Assembly (NCBI GenBank): GCA_025929595.1
Contig: JAICQA010000105.1
Location: 1-8,500, forward strand
Source: Xanthobacteraceae bacterium
GTDB taxonomy: Bacteria > Pseudomonadota > Alphaproteobacteria > Rhizobiales > Xanthobacteraceae
Length of the DNA stretch: 8,500 bases
Reading direction: 5' to 3'
Positions 1 to 6,756 of this stretch are shown in pieces. The notes below the pieces were generated by a model. The model ran no database searches. It was not told the DNA's origin and was given only the letters and a program-made list of their open reading frames with translations. Position numbers and translations under genes: made by a program. Every line of letters begins with the position of its first letter. Within the stretch, counting starts at the first letter, position 1.

Positions 1-968
1 AGCTCGAGTCGGTCATCTCCTCCGTCGTCGGCCCCGGCCGCGCCCGCGTCACCGTGTCCGCCGAGATGGACTATACGCGCGTGCAGCAGACCTCCGACCG
101 CTACGATCCCGAAAGCCGCGTCGTGCGCTCGACACAGAGCCGCGAAGAGCAGGCGCAGTCGAACCAGGGCGCGCAGGAAGACGGCGTTTCGGTCGGCAAC
201 CAGTTGCCCGGCAATCAGGCCAACGCGCAGCAACAGCAGCCCGCCGGCAACCGCGACTCCAATCGCAAGAGCGAGGAAGTCGTGAACTACGAGATTTCCC
301 GCACCACACGCACGGAAGTGACGGAGCCCGGCCGCGTGAAGCGCCTCTCGGTCGCGGTGCTGGTCGACGGCACCTACACCAAGGGCCAGAACAACAACGA
401 GACGACCTACGCCCCGCGCCCGCAGGAAGAGCTCGACCGCATCGCCGCGCTCGTGCGCTCCGCCGTCGGCTTCGACGAGAAGCGCGGCGACCGCGTCGAG
501 GTGGTCAATCTGCGGTTTGCGGAGGTGGCGGGAACGCCGCAGATCGCCGGCGAAGGCGGCGGCGGCTTCCTCGACATGCTGCGCTTCACGACCGACGACA
601 TCATGCATGCGATCAACCTGGCGGTCGTCGCGATCCTGTCGCTCCTCGTGCTGCTCATGGTGGTGCGGCCGCTCGTGCGCCGCGTCGTGACGCCGGACGA
701 AAGCGTGCCGGCGCTTGCGCCTCCGCTGCCCGACGCGGCGGCCTTCGCGCAACAGCAGGGCGCCGCCGCGAGCCTGCCCGTCGTGCCCGGACAGCCGCTC
801 GCTCCCCTCACCCGCCCGGAAAACATGACCACGCGCCAGATCGATTTCGCCCAGCTCCAGGGCGAAGTGCATCAGCAGTCGATCCAGAAGGTCGGCGAGC
901 TCGCGTCCCGCAACCCGTACGAGACCGTGTCCATCCTGCGCCAGTGGATGCACGAGAAGACGGCGTGA
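1..968 (+). CDS. fliF: Flagellar MS-ring protein FliF, C-terminal part (5' end outside window)
   Basis: FliF forms the inner-membrane MS-ring on which the flagellar rotor and export apparatus are built. The reading frame is open from base 3 and runs 321 codons to a TGA at 966-968; the gene begins before the window, so the GTG at 54 is internal. The part seen starts in the periplasmic ring-building region (YDPESRVVRSTQS, then the EISRTTRTE and VAVLVDGTY strands typical of the family). A Q/N-rich low-complexity loop lies between these blocks (about nt 165-270). A strong transmembrane helix follows (about nt 609-671, INLAVVAILSLLVLLMVV), then an Ala/Pro-rich cytoplasmic linker. The tail ends in NPYETVSILRQWMHEK (about nt 911-962), the kind of terminal segment that binds FliG in this family. 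fliG starts 8 bases after the stop, so the two are co-transcribed. Identification is by recognisable family motifs and gene order. Confidence 0.96.
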   Translation, partial: LESVISSVVGPGRARVTVSAEMDYTRVQQTSDRYDPESRVVRSTQSREEQAQSNQGAQEDGVSVGNQLPGNQANAQQQQPAGNRDSNRKSEEVVNYEISRTTRTEVTEPGRVKRLSVAVLVDGTYTKGQNNNETTYAPRPQEELDRIAALVRSAVGFDEKRGDRVEVVNLRFAEVAGTPQIAGEGGGGFLDMLRFTTDDIMHAINLAVVAILSLLVLLMVVRPLVRRVVTPDESVPALAPPLPDAAAFAQQQGAAASLPVVPGQPLAPLTRPENMTTRQIDFAQLQGEVHQQSIQKVGELASRNPYETVSILRQWMHEKTA

Positions 969-976
969 GATAGCAG

Positions 977-2080
977 ATGGCCAGCGCAGGCGCCCTCGTC
1001 GACTCACTCTTCAGCCGCAAAAGTTCGGCCCCGGCGCCGGCTGAGAAAGCGGCTGCCGGCAAGGCAGCGGTTCGTGCGCGCCCGCTGAGCGGGTCGGAGC
1101 GCGCCGCGATCCTCCTGCTCGCGCTCGGCGAATCCTACGGCGCCGAAGTCTGGAAGCTGCTCGACGACGAGGAAATCCGCCACATCTCCGTCACCATGTC
1201 GACGCTCGGCACGATCGAGTCGGACTCGGTCGAAAAGCTGATGATCGATTTCGTCGGCCAGATGTCGGCGACAGGCGCCCTCATGGGCGACTCGACCGCG
1301 ACCGAGCGGCTGTTGCAGCAACTGCTGCCGGCCGAACGCGTCGCCAATATCATGGAAGAAATCCGCGGCCCCGCCGGCCGCAACATGTGGGAGAAGCTCT
1401 CCAACGTTCAGGAAGAGGTGCTCGCCAACTACCTCAAGAACGAATATCCGCAGACCATCGCCGTCGTCCTCTCCAAGATCCGCTCCGAGCACGCGGCGCG
1501 CGTCCTCGCCATCCTGCCCGAGGAGCTCGCGCTCGACGTCGTCAACCGCATGCTCCGCATGGAAGCGATCCAGAAGGACGTGCTCGAGCGCGTCGAGCAG
1601 ACGCTGCGCACCGAGTTCATGTCCAACCTGTCGCAGACCAGCCGCCGCGACGCGCATGAGCTGATCGCCGAGATCTTCAACAATTTCGACCGCCAGACCG
1701 AGACCCGCTTTATCGGCGCGCTCGAGGAGGAAAACCGCGAGGCGGCCGAGCGCATCAAGGCGCTGATGTTCACCTTCGACGACCTCGTCAAGCTCGACGC
1801 GGCCGCCTGCCAGACGCTCTTGCGCAACTTCGACCGCAACAAGCTCGCCATTGCGCTGAAGGGCGCCTCCGAGGCCGCGCGCGAATTCTTCAAGGGCAAC
1901 ATGTCGACGCGCGCCGCCAAGATTCTCGACGAGGAGATGGAGAGCATGGGCCCCGTCCGCCTGCGCGAGGTCGACGAGGCGCAGATGGCGCTGGTCAATC
2001 TCGCCAAGGAACTGGCCGCCAAGGGCGACATCGTCATCGCCAAGGGCTCCGCCTCCGCCGACGACGAGCTGATTTACTGA
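977..2080 (+). CDS. fliG: Flagellar motor switch protein FliG
   Basis: FliG is the rotor protein that sits on FliF and meets the stator, converting ion flow to torque and taking part in direction switching. The product has 367 residues, slightly above the usual 330-350 because of an Ala/Lys-rich N-terminal extension (about 1-37). The N-terminal domain starts near residue 38 (SGSERAAILLLALGE). The middle domain holds EYPQT at 156-160, a variant of the EHPQT motif that contacts FliM. The C-terminal motor domain begins near LMFTFDDL (263-270). The charged residues that face the stator align by eye as K295, R312, E319, E320 and R328. The aspartate pair of E. coli is therefore Glu-Glu here, which keeps the charge. 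The start has only a weak purine stretch (GTGAGA, 966-971) overlapping the fliF stop, consistent with translational coupling. fliH follows after 7 bases. Confidence 0.97.
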   Translation: MASAGALVDSLFSRKSSAPAPAEKAAAGKAAVRARPLSGSERAAILLLALGESYGAEVWKLLDDEEIRHISVTMSTLGTIESDSVEKLMIDFVGQMSATGALMGDSTATERLLQQLLPAERVANIMEEIRGPAGRNMWEKLSNVQEEVLANYLKNEYPQTIAVVLSKIRSEHAARVLAILPEELALDVVNRMLRMEAIQKDVLERVEQTLRTEFMSNLSQTSRRDAHELIAEIFNNFDRQTETRFIGALEEENREAAERIKALMFTFDDLVKLDAAACQTLLRNFDRNKLAIALKGASEAAREFFKGNMSTRAAKILDEEMESMGPVRLREVDEAQMALVNLAKELAAKGDIVIAKGSASADDELIY

Positions 2081-2087
2081 GGACCGC

Positions 2088-2732
2088 ATGGCCATCATGA
2101 GCAAAGCCGCTTCCCGCAGCGACGGTCCCGAGCCGGTGAAATTCCTGTTCGAGGAGGAATTCGCCGGCGGCGCCCGCTCGCGCGCGAGCCTCGAAGCGGT
2201 GGAAGCCGAAGCCTTCCGGCGCGGACTCGCGCAGGGCGAAGCCGACGCCAACGCAAAGATCGAGCGCCGACTCGCGGCCGTCATCGGCCAGGCATCCGAG
2301 CGCATGGCCGACATGAGCAAAAAGTTTGCGAGCCTTGAATCCCGCCTCGAGGCGGAAGCCGTCGAGGTCGCCGTCGCCATCGCTAGGAAGCTTGCGCCGG
2401 CGCTTATCGCGCGCGAGCCGCTCGCCGAGATCGAGGCGCTCGTCGTCGACGTGCTCGCCCATGTCCGCAGCGCGCCGCATGTCGCGGTGCGCGTCGCCGA
2501 GGACCTGGTTGAGCCGGCGGGCCGGCGCCTGAAGGAAATCGCCGAGCAGCGCGGCTTCACGAGCCGCCTCGTGATCCTGCCCGCACCCGAGCTCAAGGCC
2601 GACGAAGTCCGCGTCGAGTGGGCCGACGGCGGCGTCGCACTCGACAGCAGTGCCGTCGCGGAGCGCATCGGCGAGGCCGTGAAGAATTATCTCGCCCGCG
2701 GCGGCTCTCCCGCCGCCGGCACCGGAGTGTAA
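2088..2732 (+). CDS. fliH: Flagellar export ATPase regulator, FliH/FlbE family
   Basis: FliH is a cytoplasmic stator-like protein that binds and restrains the FliI ATPase and docks it on the C-ring through FliN. The 214-residue product has an acidic/charged N-terminal part and a long helical middle (about 33-100, with EAFRRGLAQGEADANAKIER suggesting a coiled coil). Its C-terminal domain ends in DEVRVEWADGGVALD (172-186), a block typical of FliH/SctL proteins. Its position between fliG and fliN matches flbE of the Caulobacter fliF operon, so flbE is an alternative name. A GAGGA at 2079-2083 overlaps the fliG stop and supports ATG 2088. A second in-frame ATG at 2097 is possible but further from the ribosome binding site. 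Family assignment is by motif and position; this family diverges quickly, so confidence is a little lower than for its neighbours. Confidence 0.88.
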   Translation: MAIMSKAASRSDGPEPVKFLFEEEFAGGARSRASLEAVEAEAFRRGLAQGEADANAKIERRLAAVIGQASERMADMSKKFASLESRLEAEAVEVAVAIARKLAPALIAREPLAEIEALVVDVLAHVRSAPHVAVRVAEDLVEPAGRRLKEIAEQRGFTSRLVILPAPELKADEVRVEWADGGVALDSSAVAERIGEAVKNYLARGGSPAAGTGV

Positions 2733-2735
2733 ACG

Positions 2736-3092
2736 ATGGCCGACGACAAGAACCCGCCGCTGCCCGATCTCGAATCGGATCTGCAGATGGTTGCGCCCGA
2801 GGGCGCCGCATCCACCGCGCCCGACGAAACGGCCGGGCCGACGAGCGCGGCCGATCTCGAAGCGGTCTTCGACGTGCCGGTGCATGTCTCGGCGGTGCTC
2901 GGCCGCACGCGCATGGATGTCGGCGATCTCCTTCGCCTCGGGCCGGGCACCGTGCTCGAGCTCGACCGCAAGGTCGGCGAAGCCATCGACATCTTCGTCA
3001 ACAACCGCCTCGTCGCCCGCGGCGAGGTCGTGCTCGTCAAGGAGCGCCTCGGCGTCACCATGACGGAAATCATCAAGGCGGAGCGGACGTGA
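2736..3092 (+). CDS. fliN: Flagellar motor switch protein FliN
   Basis: FliN builds the lower C-ring with FliM, takes part in switching and recruits FliH-FliI cargo. The product has 118 residues: a low-complexity Asp/Pro/Ala-rich N-terminal tail (1-38), then one SpoA-type domain (about 42-115). The diagnostic stretches are VFDVPVHVSAVLGRTRM (44-60), LGPGTVLELDRKVGEAIDIF (68-87) and NNRLVARGEVVLVKERLGV (89-107). ATG 2736 is 3 bases after the fliH stop; the GGAG inside the last fliH codons (2723-2726) lies 9 bases upstream and serves as ribosome binding site. No fliM lies beside it, so the partner must be encoded elsewhere. It is the last tightly packed gene of the run; a repeat element separates it from flbD. 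Confidence 0.95.
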   Translation: MADDKNPPLPDLESDLQMVAPEGAASTAPDETAGPTSAADLEAVFDVPVHVSAVLGRTRMDVGDLLRLGPGTVLELDRKVGEAIDIFVNNRLVARGEVVLVKERLGVTMTEIIKAERT

Positions 3093-3100
3093 TGATTGAA

Positions 3101-3216
3101 TTTTCTTCCCTCATCGCCGGGCGAAAGGCGCGGAGCGCCGTCTTCGCGCCTGAAGACCCGGCGATCCAGGACGACTGGATGCGCGGGTCAAGCCCGCGCA
3201 TGAGGGATTCAGAAAA
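3101..3216. repeat. Nested palindromic repeat element (REP/MITE-like) between fliN and flbD
   Basis: The whole fliN-flbD gap is organised as nested inverted repeats. The outer arms are TTTTCT (3101-3106) with AGAAAA (3211-3216), and TCCCTCAT (3107-3114) with ATGAGGGA (3200-3207). The left hairpin pairs ATCGCCGGG (3113-3121) with CCCGGCGAT (3157-3165), with an inner AGGCGCG (3126-3132) pairing CGCGCCT (3145-3151). The right hairpin pairs ATGCGCGGG (3179-3187) with CCCGCGCAT (3193-3201) around a 5-base loop. The motif GGGTCAAGCCC is, from memory, typical of dispersed extragenic palindromes in Bradyrhizobium-like genomes. There is no T-run, so it is not a classic terminator. It would fold in the operon transcript and could protect the upstream message or lower flbD expression. 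Confidence 0.75.
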
Positions 3217-3234
3217 GAGCGAAAGGAACCTGCC

Positions 3235-4599
3235 ATGCGCCTGCTGATCATCGGGACCCTGAAGGGCCAGCTCAGCGCGGCCACCAAGATCGCGGTCGAC
3301 CGCGGCGCGGCGGTCACCCACGCCGTCGACATCGAGCAGGGCCTGCGCGTGCTGCGCACGCGCGGCACCGACCTCATCATGGCCGACGTCGCCGCCGACA
3401 TCCGCGCGCTGGTCGAGCAGCTCGCGGCCGAGCGCATCCATGCGCCGATCGTGGCCTGCGGCATCGATAACGACGCGCGCGCCGCCGCCGGCGCGATCCA
3501 GGCCGGCGCGAAAGAATACATCCCGCTCCCGCCCGACCCCGAGCTGATCGCGGCCGTGCTGGCCGCCGTGGCCGAAGACAGCCGCGACCTCGTCTTCCGC
3601 GACGAGGCGATGGCGAATCTTGTGAAGCTCGCGGCCCAGGTCGCCGCGTCGGAGGCCTCGATCCTCGTCACCGGCGAAAGCGGCACCGGCAAGGAAGTGC
3701 TCGCCCGTTTCGTGCATGAGAAGAGCCCGCGCGCGAACAAGCCGTTCGTGTCGGTGAACTGCGCCGCGATTCCGGAAAACCTGCTCGAGTCGGAGCTGTT
3801 CGGCCATGAGAAGGGCTCGTTCACCGGCGCCGTCGCGCGCCGCGTCGGCAAGTTCGAGGAGGCCGACGGCGGCACGCTCCTGCTCGACGAAATCTCCGAG
3901 ATGGAGGTGCGGCTCCAGGCCAAGCTCCTGCGCGCGCTCCAGGAGCGCGTGATCGACCGCGTCGGCGGCACGCGCCCCGTGCCGGTCAATATCCGGATCA
4001 TCGCCACCTCGAACCGCGACCTGTTCGCCGAGGTGCGCGAAGGCCGCTTCCGCGAGGACCTGCTCTATCGCCTCAATGTCGTGAACCTGAAGCTGCCGCC
4101 GCTGCGCGCGCGCCCGGCCGACATTCTCGAGCTCGCCGCGCATTTCTCGCGCCGCTACGCCGAGATGAACCAGGTCTCCGTGCGCCCGCTCTCGGCCGAG
4201 GCGCGCCACGAGCTCATGCGCGCGCGCTGGCCGGGCAATGTGCGCGAACTCGAGAACACCATCCACCGCGCCGTGCTGCTCGCGACCGGCGACGAGATCG
4301 GCGTCGAGGCGATCCGCCTGCCCGACGGCACGCGCCTCGGCGAGGCGCGCGGCCCGGCCGAGCACGCCGCCGCGGTCGCCGGCCAGATCGCGACCAGCTT
4401 CGTCGGCCGCACCGTCGCCGATGTCGAGCGCGACCTGATCCTGGAGACGCTCCGGCACTGCCTCGGCAACCGGACGCACGCCGCGAAGATTCTCGGCGTC
4501 TCGATCCGCACGCTCAGGAACAAGCTCAACGAATATGCCGGCGACGGCGTCTCCATCCCCGCGCCGGGCGGCGGTGGGGAGTTAAGGGGCGCCGCCTAA
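3235..4599 (+). CDS. flbD: Sigma-54-dependent flagellar regulator FlbD
   Basis: FlbD activates (and can repress) sigma-54 flagellar promoters; in Caulobacter its activity is set by the assembly-sensing partner FliX rather than by a classic kinase. The 454 residues comprise a receiver-like domain (1-115), an AAA+ domain (about 120-350) and a Fis-type helix-turn-helix (413-434). The receiver is degenerate: the usual acidic pair after strand 1 is replaced by GTLKG (7-11), and the usual Lys-Pro near the end reads LPP (98-100), although an Asp remains at 51. The AAA+ part is intact: Walker A GESGTGKE (147-154), sigma-54 loop GSFTGA (194-199, Ser instead of the common Ala), Walker B GGTLLLDEI (212-220), FREDLLYRLNV (272-282) and WPGNVRELE (332-340). 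AAAGGA at 3222-3227, 7 bases upstream, fixes the start. The helix-turn-helix motif is NRTHAAKILGVSIRTLRNKL. Confidence 0.96.
   Translation: MRLLIIGTLKGQLSAATKIAVDRGAAVTHAVDIEQGLRVLRTRGTDLIMADVAADIRALVEQLAAERIHAPIVACGIDNDARAAAGAIQAGAKEYIPLPPDPELIAAVLAAVAEDSRDLVFRDEAMANLVKLAAQVAASEASILVTGESGTGKEVLARFVHEKSPRANKPFVSVNCAAIPENLLESELFGHEKGSFTGAVARRVGKFEEADGGTLLLDEISEMEVRLQAKLLRALQERVIDRVGGTRPVPVNIRIIATSNRDLFAEVREGRFREDLLYRLNVVNLKLPPLRARPADILELAAHFSRRYAEMNQVSVRPLSAEARHELMRARWPGNVRELENTIHRAVLLATGDEIGVEAIRLPDGTRLGEARGPAEHAAAVAGQIATSFVGRTVADVERDLILETLRHCLGNRTHAAKILGVSIRTLRNKLNEYAGDGVSIPAPGGGGELRGAA
4567..4596. repeat. Inverted repeat over the flbD 3' end
   Basis: GGCGGCG (4567-4573) pairs perfectly with CGCCGCC (4590-4596) across a 16-base loop, ending right at the flbD stop codon. 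There is no T-run after it (AAACAAG follows), so a simple intrinsic terminator is not supported. It may be a weak transcript-end structure or chance in GC-rich coding DNA. Confidence 0.3.
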
Positions 4600-4613
4600 A
4601 CAAGTCGTCCCGG

Positions 4614-4627
4614 AAATTCGCGAATTT
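4614..4627. repeat. Perfect 14-bp palindrome after flbD
   Basis: AAATTCGCGAATTT is its own reverse complement and lies 15 bases after the flbD stop, in the gap before the small membrane-protein gene. The AT-rich arms stand out from the GC-rich surroundings, which suggests a dimeric protein-binding site. No -35/-10 pair of good quality lies beside it, and the regulator is unknown. Confidence 0.4.
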
Positions 4628-4761
4628 GACGCATCATCCCGGGCGTGGCGGCCGGTTGTTTCGGCCTGGGTGCAGTCCTACATGAACGTCGCGAAGTCAG
4701 GCCGACCGATGCAGGAACGCGCTCGCCGCCCTCGCGTTGGCCCACGCGGAAGGTGCACCCG

Positions 4762-5013
4762 ATGGGAAAATGGATCCTGTTGCTGAGTCTGGTCGCGTTG
4801 CTCGTCGTTGCGGCCGTCTTCTCCTACACGATCTGGAGCGCTCCCGGCGGAGCCGAGGTGTCGGCGAATGCCTACATCGCGATGGCGCTTGGCGTGATCG
4901 TGACCATGGCTGTCGCAGTCGGGCTTATGTCGTTGACGTTTTACTCCGACCGTCACGGCTACGACGAGAGCGCCAGCCCGGAACAGGAAACACGCGACCC
5001 AAAAAACGGTTGA
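4762..5013 (+). CDS. Small two-helix membrane protein, unknown function
   Basis: This 83-residue protein has two clear hydrophobic segments, about 4-25 (WILLLSLVALLVVAAVFSYTIW) and 36-60 (NAYIAMALGVIVTMAVAVGLMS and on). A short Gly/Glu-containing turn joins them. It ends in a polar tail with YSDRHGYDES and several acidic residues. The frame is open from a GTG at 4645, but the first 39 codons of that longer form look non-coding. ATG 4762 has GGAAGG (4748-4753) 8 bases upstream, so I take it as the start. I do not recognise a characterised family; from memory, similar short two-helix proteins occur as hypotheticals in Bradyrhizobium-like genomes. It is the first gene of the non-flagellar stretch between flbD and flhA. 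No enzyme motif or metal site is visible. Confidence 0.75.
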   Translation: MGKWILLLSLVALLVVAAVFSYTIWSAPGGAEVSANAYIAMALGVIVTMAVAVGLMSLTFYSDRHGYDESASPEQETRDPKNG

Positions 5014-5057
5014 CTGGATCTGGTCGTCGACCCGGACGCTTGCGCGGCGCGGCGTAA

Positions 5058-5092
5058 CGTTTGCAAACGCTGAGACCGCCGCTCCGCGGCGG
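5058..5092. repeat. 12-bp palindrome followed by a GC hairpin upstream of the DUF2254 gene
   Basis: CGTTTGCAAACG (5058-5069) is a perfect palindrome. Six bases further, CCGCCGC (5076-5082) pairs with GCGGCGG (5086-5092) around a TCC loop. No T-run follows the hairpin. The palindrome could be an operator for the DUF2254 gene that starts 60 bases later, or the pair could mark the end of the upstream transcript. I see no convincing -35/-10 promoter here. Confidence 0.4.
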
Positions 5093-5151
5093 CGAACAAA
5101 TTCCTCAGAAGCGCGTTATTCCGCAGGCCGGGTCGGCCTTATGCAGGGATA

Positions 5152-6591
5152 ATGGCGCTCAATCCAAATGCGACGGAACGCACTGGCCGTCAGGATCGCG
5201 GCCCGTCGGCATCACGCAAGCTTTGGCAGACCGTCCGCCGGGCCTTCGTTGAATTCCTGGCGATTCCGAGCGCGGTCATCGCCGGCTTCGTGCTTCTTGC
5301 GCTTGTGACTTTCCTGATCGACGAATGGCGCATGCAAGGCGCGTCGGCCTCCCCCGACGAGTGGCACGGCCTGTTCAGCGACGCCCAGGCCACGCGCGAC
5401 TTCATCAGCGTGATCGCCGCCAGCATCATTACCGTGACCTCGATCACGCTCTCGCTGCTCTTGATCGCGGTCCAGCAGGGCGCGTCAGCGCTGACCACTC
5501 AGGTCTTCGACCAATTCTTGCGCCGCCGCTCCAATCAGTTCTATTTCGGTTTCTTCATCGGTCTCGCGCTCTACTCATTGATTGTATTGGCGAGCATCAA
5601 TCCAGCGCATCGGCCGACGGTTGGCGTGGCGCTTGCCGGCCTGCTCACGGCGGCCGCGCTGTATGCGTTGATATTGCTGGTCTACACGACGATCGACGAA
5701 ATGCGGCCGGTCGTCATTTTGCGGTCGATCCACGACCACACCTTGCTGGCGCGGCAGTGCCAGCGCGAGCTGCTGCAGCACACCAAACGTTCGCCGCGGC
5801 TTACCGGCGTGCCCGATGCAAAAGTGACCGCAGCTCACAACGGATTCATGACGCGGATCGACATCGCCTCCCTCGCGCGTGCCGCTGGCGACCGGGCGGA
5901 GATCGTTGTCCTGAAGTCGATCGGCGACTACGTGGCGTTCGGCGATCCGATCGCCGAAATCCGCGTTGCGTCGACAATCGAAGACATGTCTTCGCTCGAG
6001 GACGCCGTTCGTAAGGCCGCGGTGCTGGAAGAGCAACGCGATCTCGATACCGATCCCACATTCGGCGTGCAGCAGATCGCAATTATCGGATGGACTTCGA
6101 TTTCAACGGCGAAGTCGAACCCGGACCCCGGTCTGCTCGCCATTCAGAATCTGCGCGACCTGCTTGCAAGATGGCTGCATGACGATGCGGCATTCGGCGA
6201 CGGCGGCGGGTATGCCGACCCGGCATCGCCCGTCGTCTATTTCGACGACTTGCCGAATATCCTGATGCGCGCGTTCGAGTCGCTGGCCGTGGTTGCGTCG
6301 GAGTCCATGCAGCATCAGAACGCCGCGGCGATCTATCGAACCTTCGCCGGCCAGTTTCATCGGCTGCCGGCGCCGCTCCGGACACAAGCCGAAGATCTGT
6401 TCTTGCGCTCCCTGGCGGGGCTTGGCGACCACATCCTCACCAGCGAATTGGACGCCGCCTTGTCGGACTTGTGCACGGCGTTGCGGGCGCGTGGCCCGTC
6501 GGCATGCGCCGAAGCGCTTGACGATGCCCAGCAGCGCCTTGCGCGCAGTGTCGGCCGGCTGCATTCCCGCGGCACAAGAGCCGCGCCATGA
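5152..6591 (+). CDS. DUF2254-family membrane protein
   Basis: The function of this family is not established. The 479 residues hold four N-terminal membrane helices (about 36-56, 84-107, 129-149 and 156-180) and a large soluble C-terminal part. Two stretches recall the conserved core of DUF2254 proteins. The first, after helix 4, is HNGFMTRIDIASLARAAGDR (229-248), leading into VLKSIGDYVAFGDPIAEI (253-270). The second is RDLDTDPTFGVQQIAII (296-312), followed by LAIQNLRDLLARWL (329-342). The usual SP-hyphen-ND-P-like turn of the family reads KSNPDPG (321-327) here. The putative ribosome binding site AGGGA (5144-5148) is close to the ATG at 5152, so initiation may be weak. GC content at third positions looks visibly lower than in the flagellar genes, consistent with separate ancestry from its neighbours. 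Family assignment is from remembered motifs. Confidence 0.82.
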   Translation: MALNPNATERTGRQDRGPSASRKLWQTVRRAFVEFLAIPSAVIAGFVLLALVTFLIDEWRMQGASASPDEWHGLFSDAQATRDFISVIAASIITVTSITLSLLLIAVQQGASALTTQVFDQFLRRRSNQFYFGFFIGLALYSLIVLASINPAHRPTVGVALAGLLTAAALYALILLVYTTIDEMRPVVILRSIHDHTLLARQCQRELLQHTKRSPRLTGVPDAKVTAAHNGFMTRIDIASLARAAGDRAEIVVLKSIGDYVAFGDPIAEIRVASTIEDMSSLEDAVRKAAVLEEQRDLDTDPTFGVQQIAIIGWTSISTAKSNPDPGLLAIQNLRDLLARWLHDDAAFGDGGGYADPASPVVYFDDLPNILMRAFESLAVVASESMQHQNAAAIYRTFAGQFHRLPAPLRTQAEDLFLRSLAGLGDHILTSELDAALSDLCTALRARGPSACAEALDDAQQRLARSVGRLHSRGTRAAP

Positions 6592-6722
6592 ACGATGGTT
6601 ATGCGCATTCTTCGGCAGGATGCGGTCGGGATAGCCGGGAACTACTTCCGGCACGATGTCCACGGTGCTTCTTATCACAGGATGGAGTGACCGCCGGCAT
6701 CATCGGCATCCGACATCGCCCC
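6592..6722. other. Intergenic gap after the DUF2254 gene, no gene seen
   Basis: An ATG at 6588 overlaps the DUF2254 stop in an ATGA arrangement, but its frame runs through the promoter and the hairpin-rich RNA and shows no protein-like pattern, so I do not call it. A small hairpin, GCCGG (6634-6638) with CCGGC (6648-6652), could help end the upstream transcript but has no T-run. Nothing else is evident. Confidence 0.5.
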
Positions 6723-6750
6723 TTGACATTCAAAATAATAGGATTATATT
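6723..6750 (+). promoter_or_regulatory. Strong housekeeping-type (sigma-70) promoter
   Basis: TTGACA (6723-6728) matches the -35 consensus exactly. TATATT (6745-6750) differs from the -10 consensus at one position, and the spacing is 16 bases. The spacer is AT-rich, in sharp contrast to the GC-rich surroundings. Transcription would begin near 6756-6758, just before the first hairpin of the structured region. This is the only near-consensus promoter I can find in the window. Confidence 0.75.
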
Positions 6751-6756
6751 CCACAG

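Noticed and set aside
1004..2668. A 554-codon open frame on the minus strand across fliG and fliH
   Set aside because: It is antisense to two clearly recognised genes; its composition (Ala/Arg/Ser/Asp/Leu stretches) is what GC-rich codon bias produces on the opposite strand.
3101..3216. CRISPR array or intrinsic terminator between fliN and flbD
   Set aside because: No regularly spaced direct repeats and no T-run after any hairpin; the structure is a set of nested inverted repeats.
3073..4479. A 468-codon minus-strand open frame across flbD
   Set aside because: Same explanation: it mirrors flbD codons and carries no recognisable domain.
4626..4654. TTGACG as a -35 box for the small membrane-protein gene
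   Set aside because: No -10-like sequence lies at 16-18 bases downstream; the area is GC-rich.
4645..4761. GTG 4645 as the start of the small membrane protein
   Set aside because: The extension is Arg/Pro-rich without membrane or signal features, whereas ATG 4762 has a well-placed ribosome binding site directly before a hydrophobic helix.
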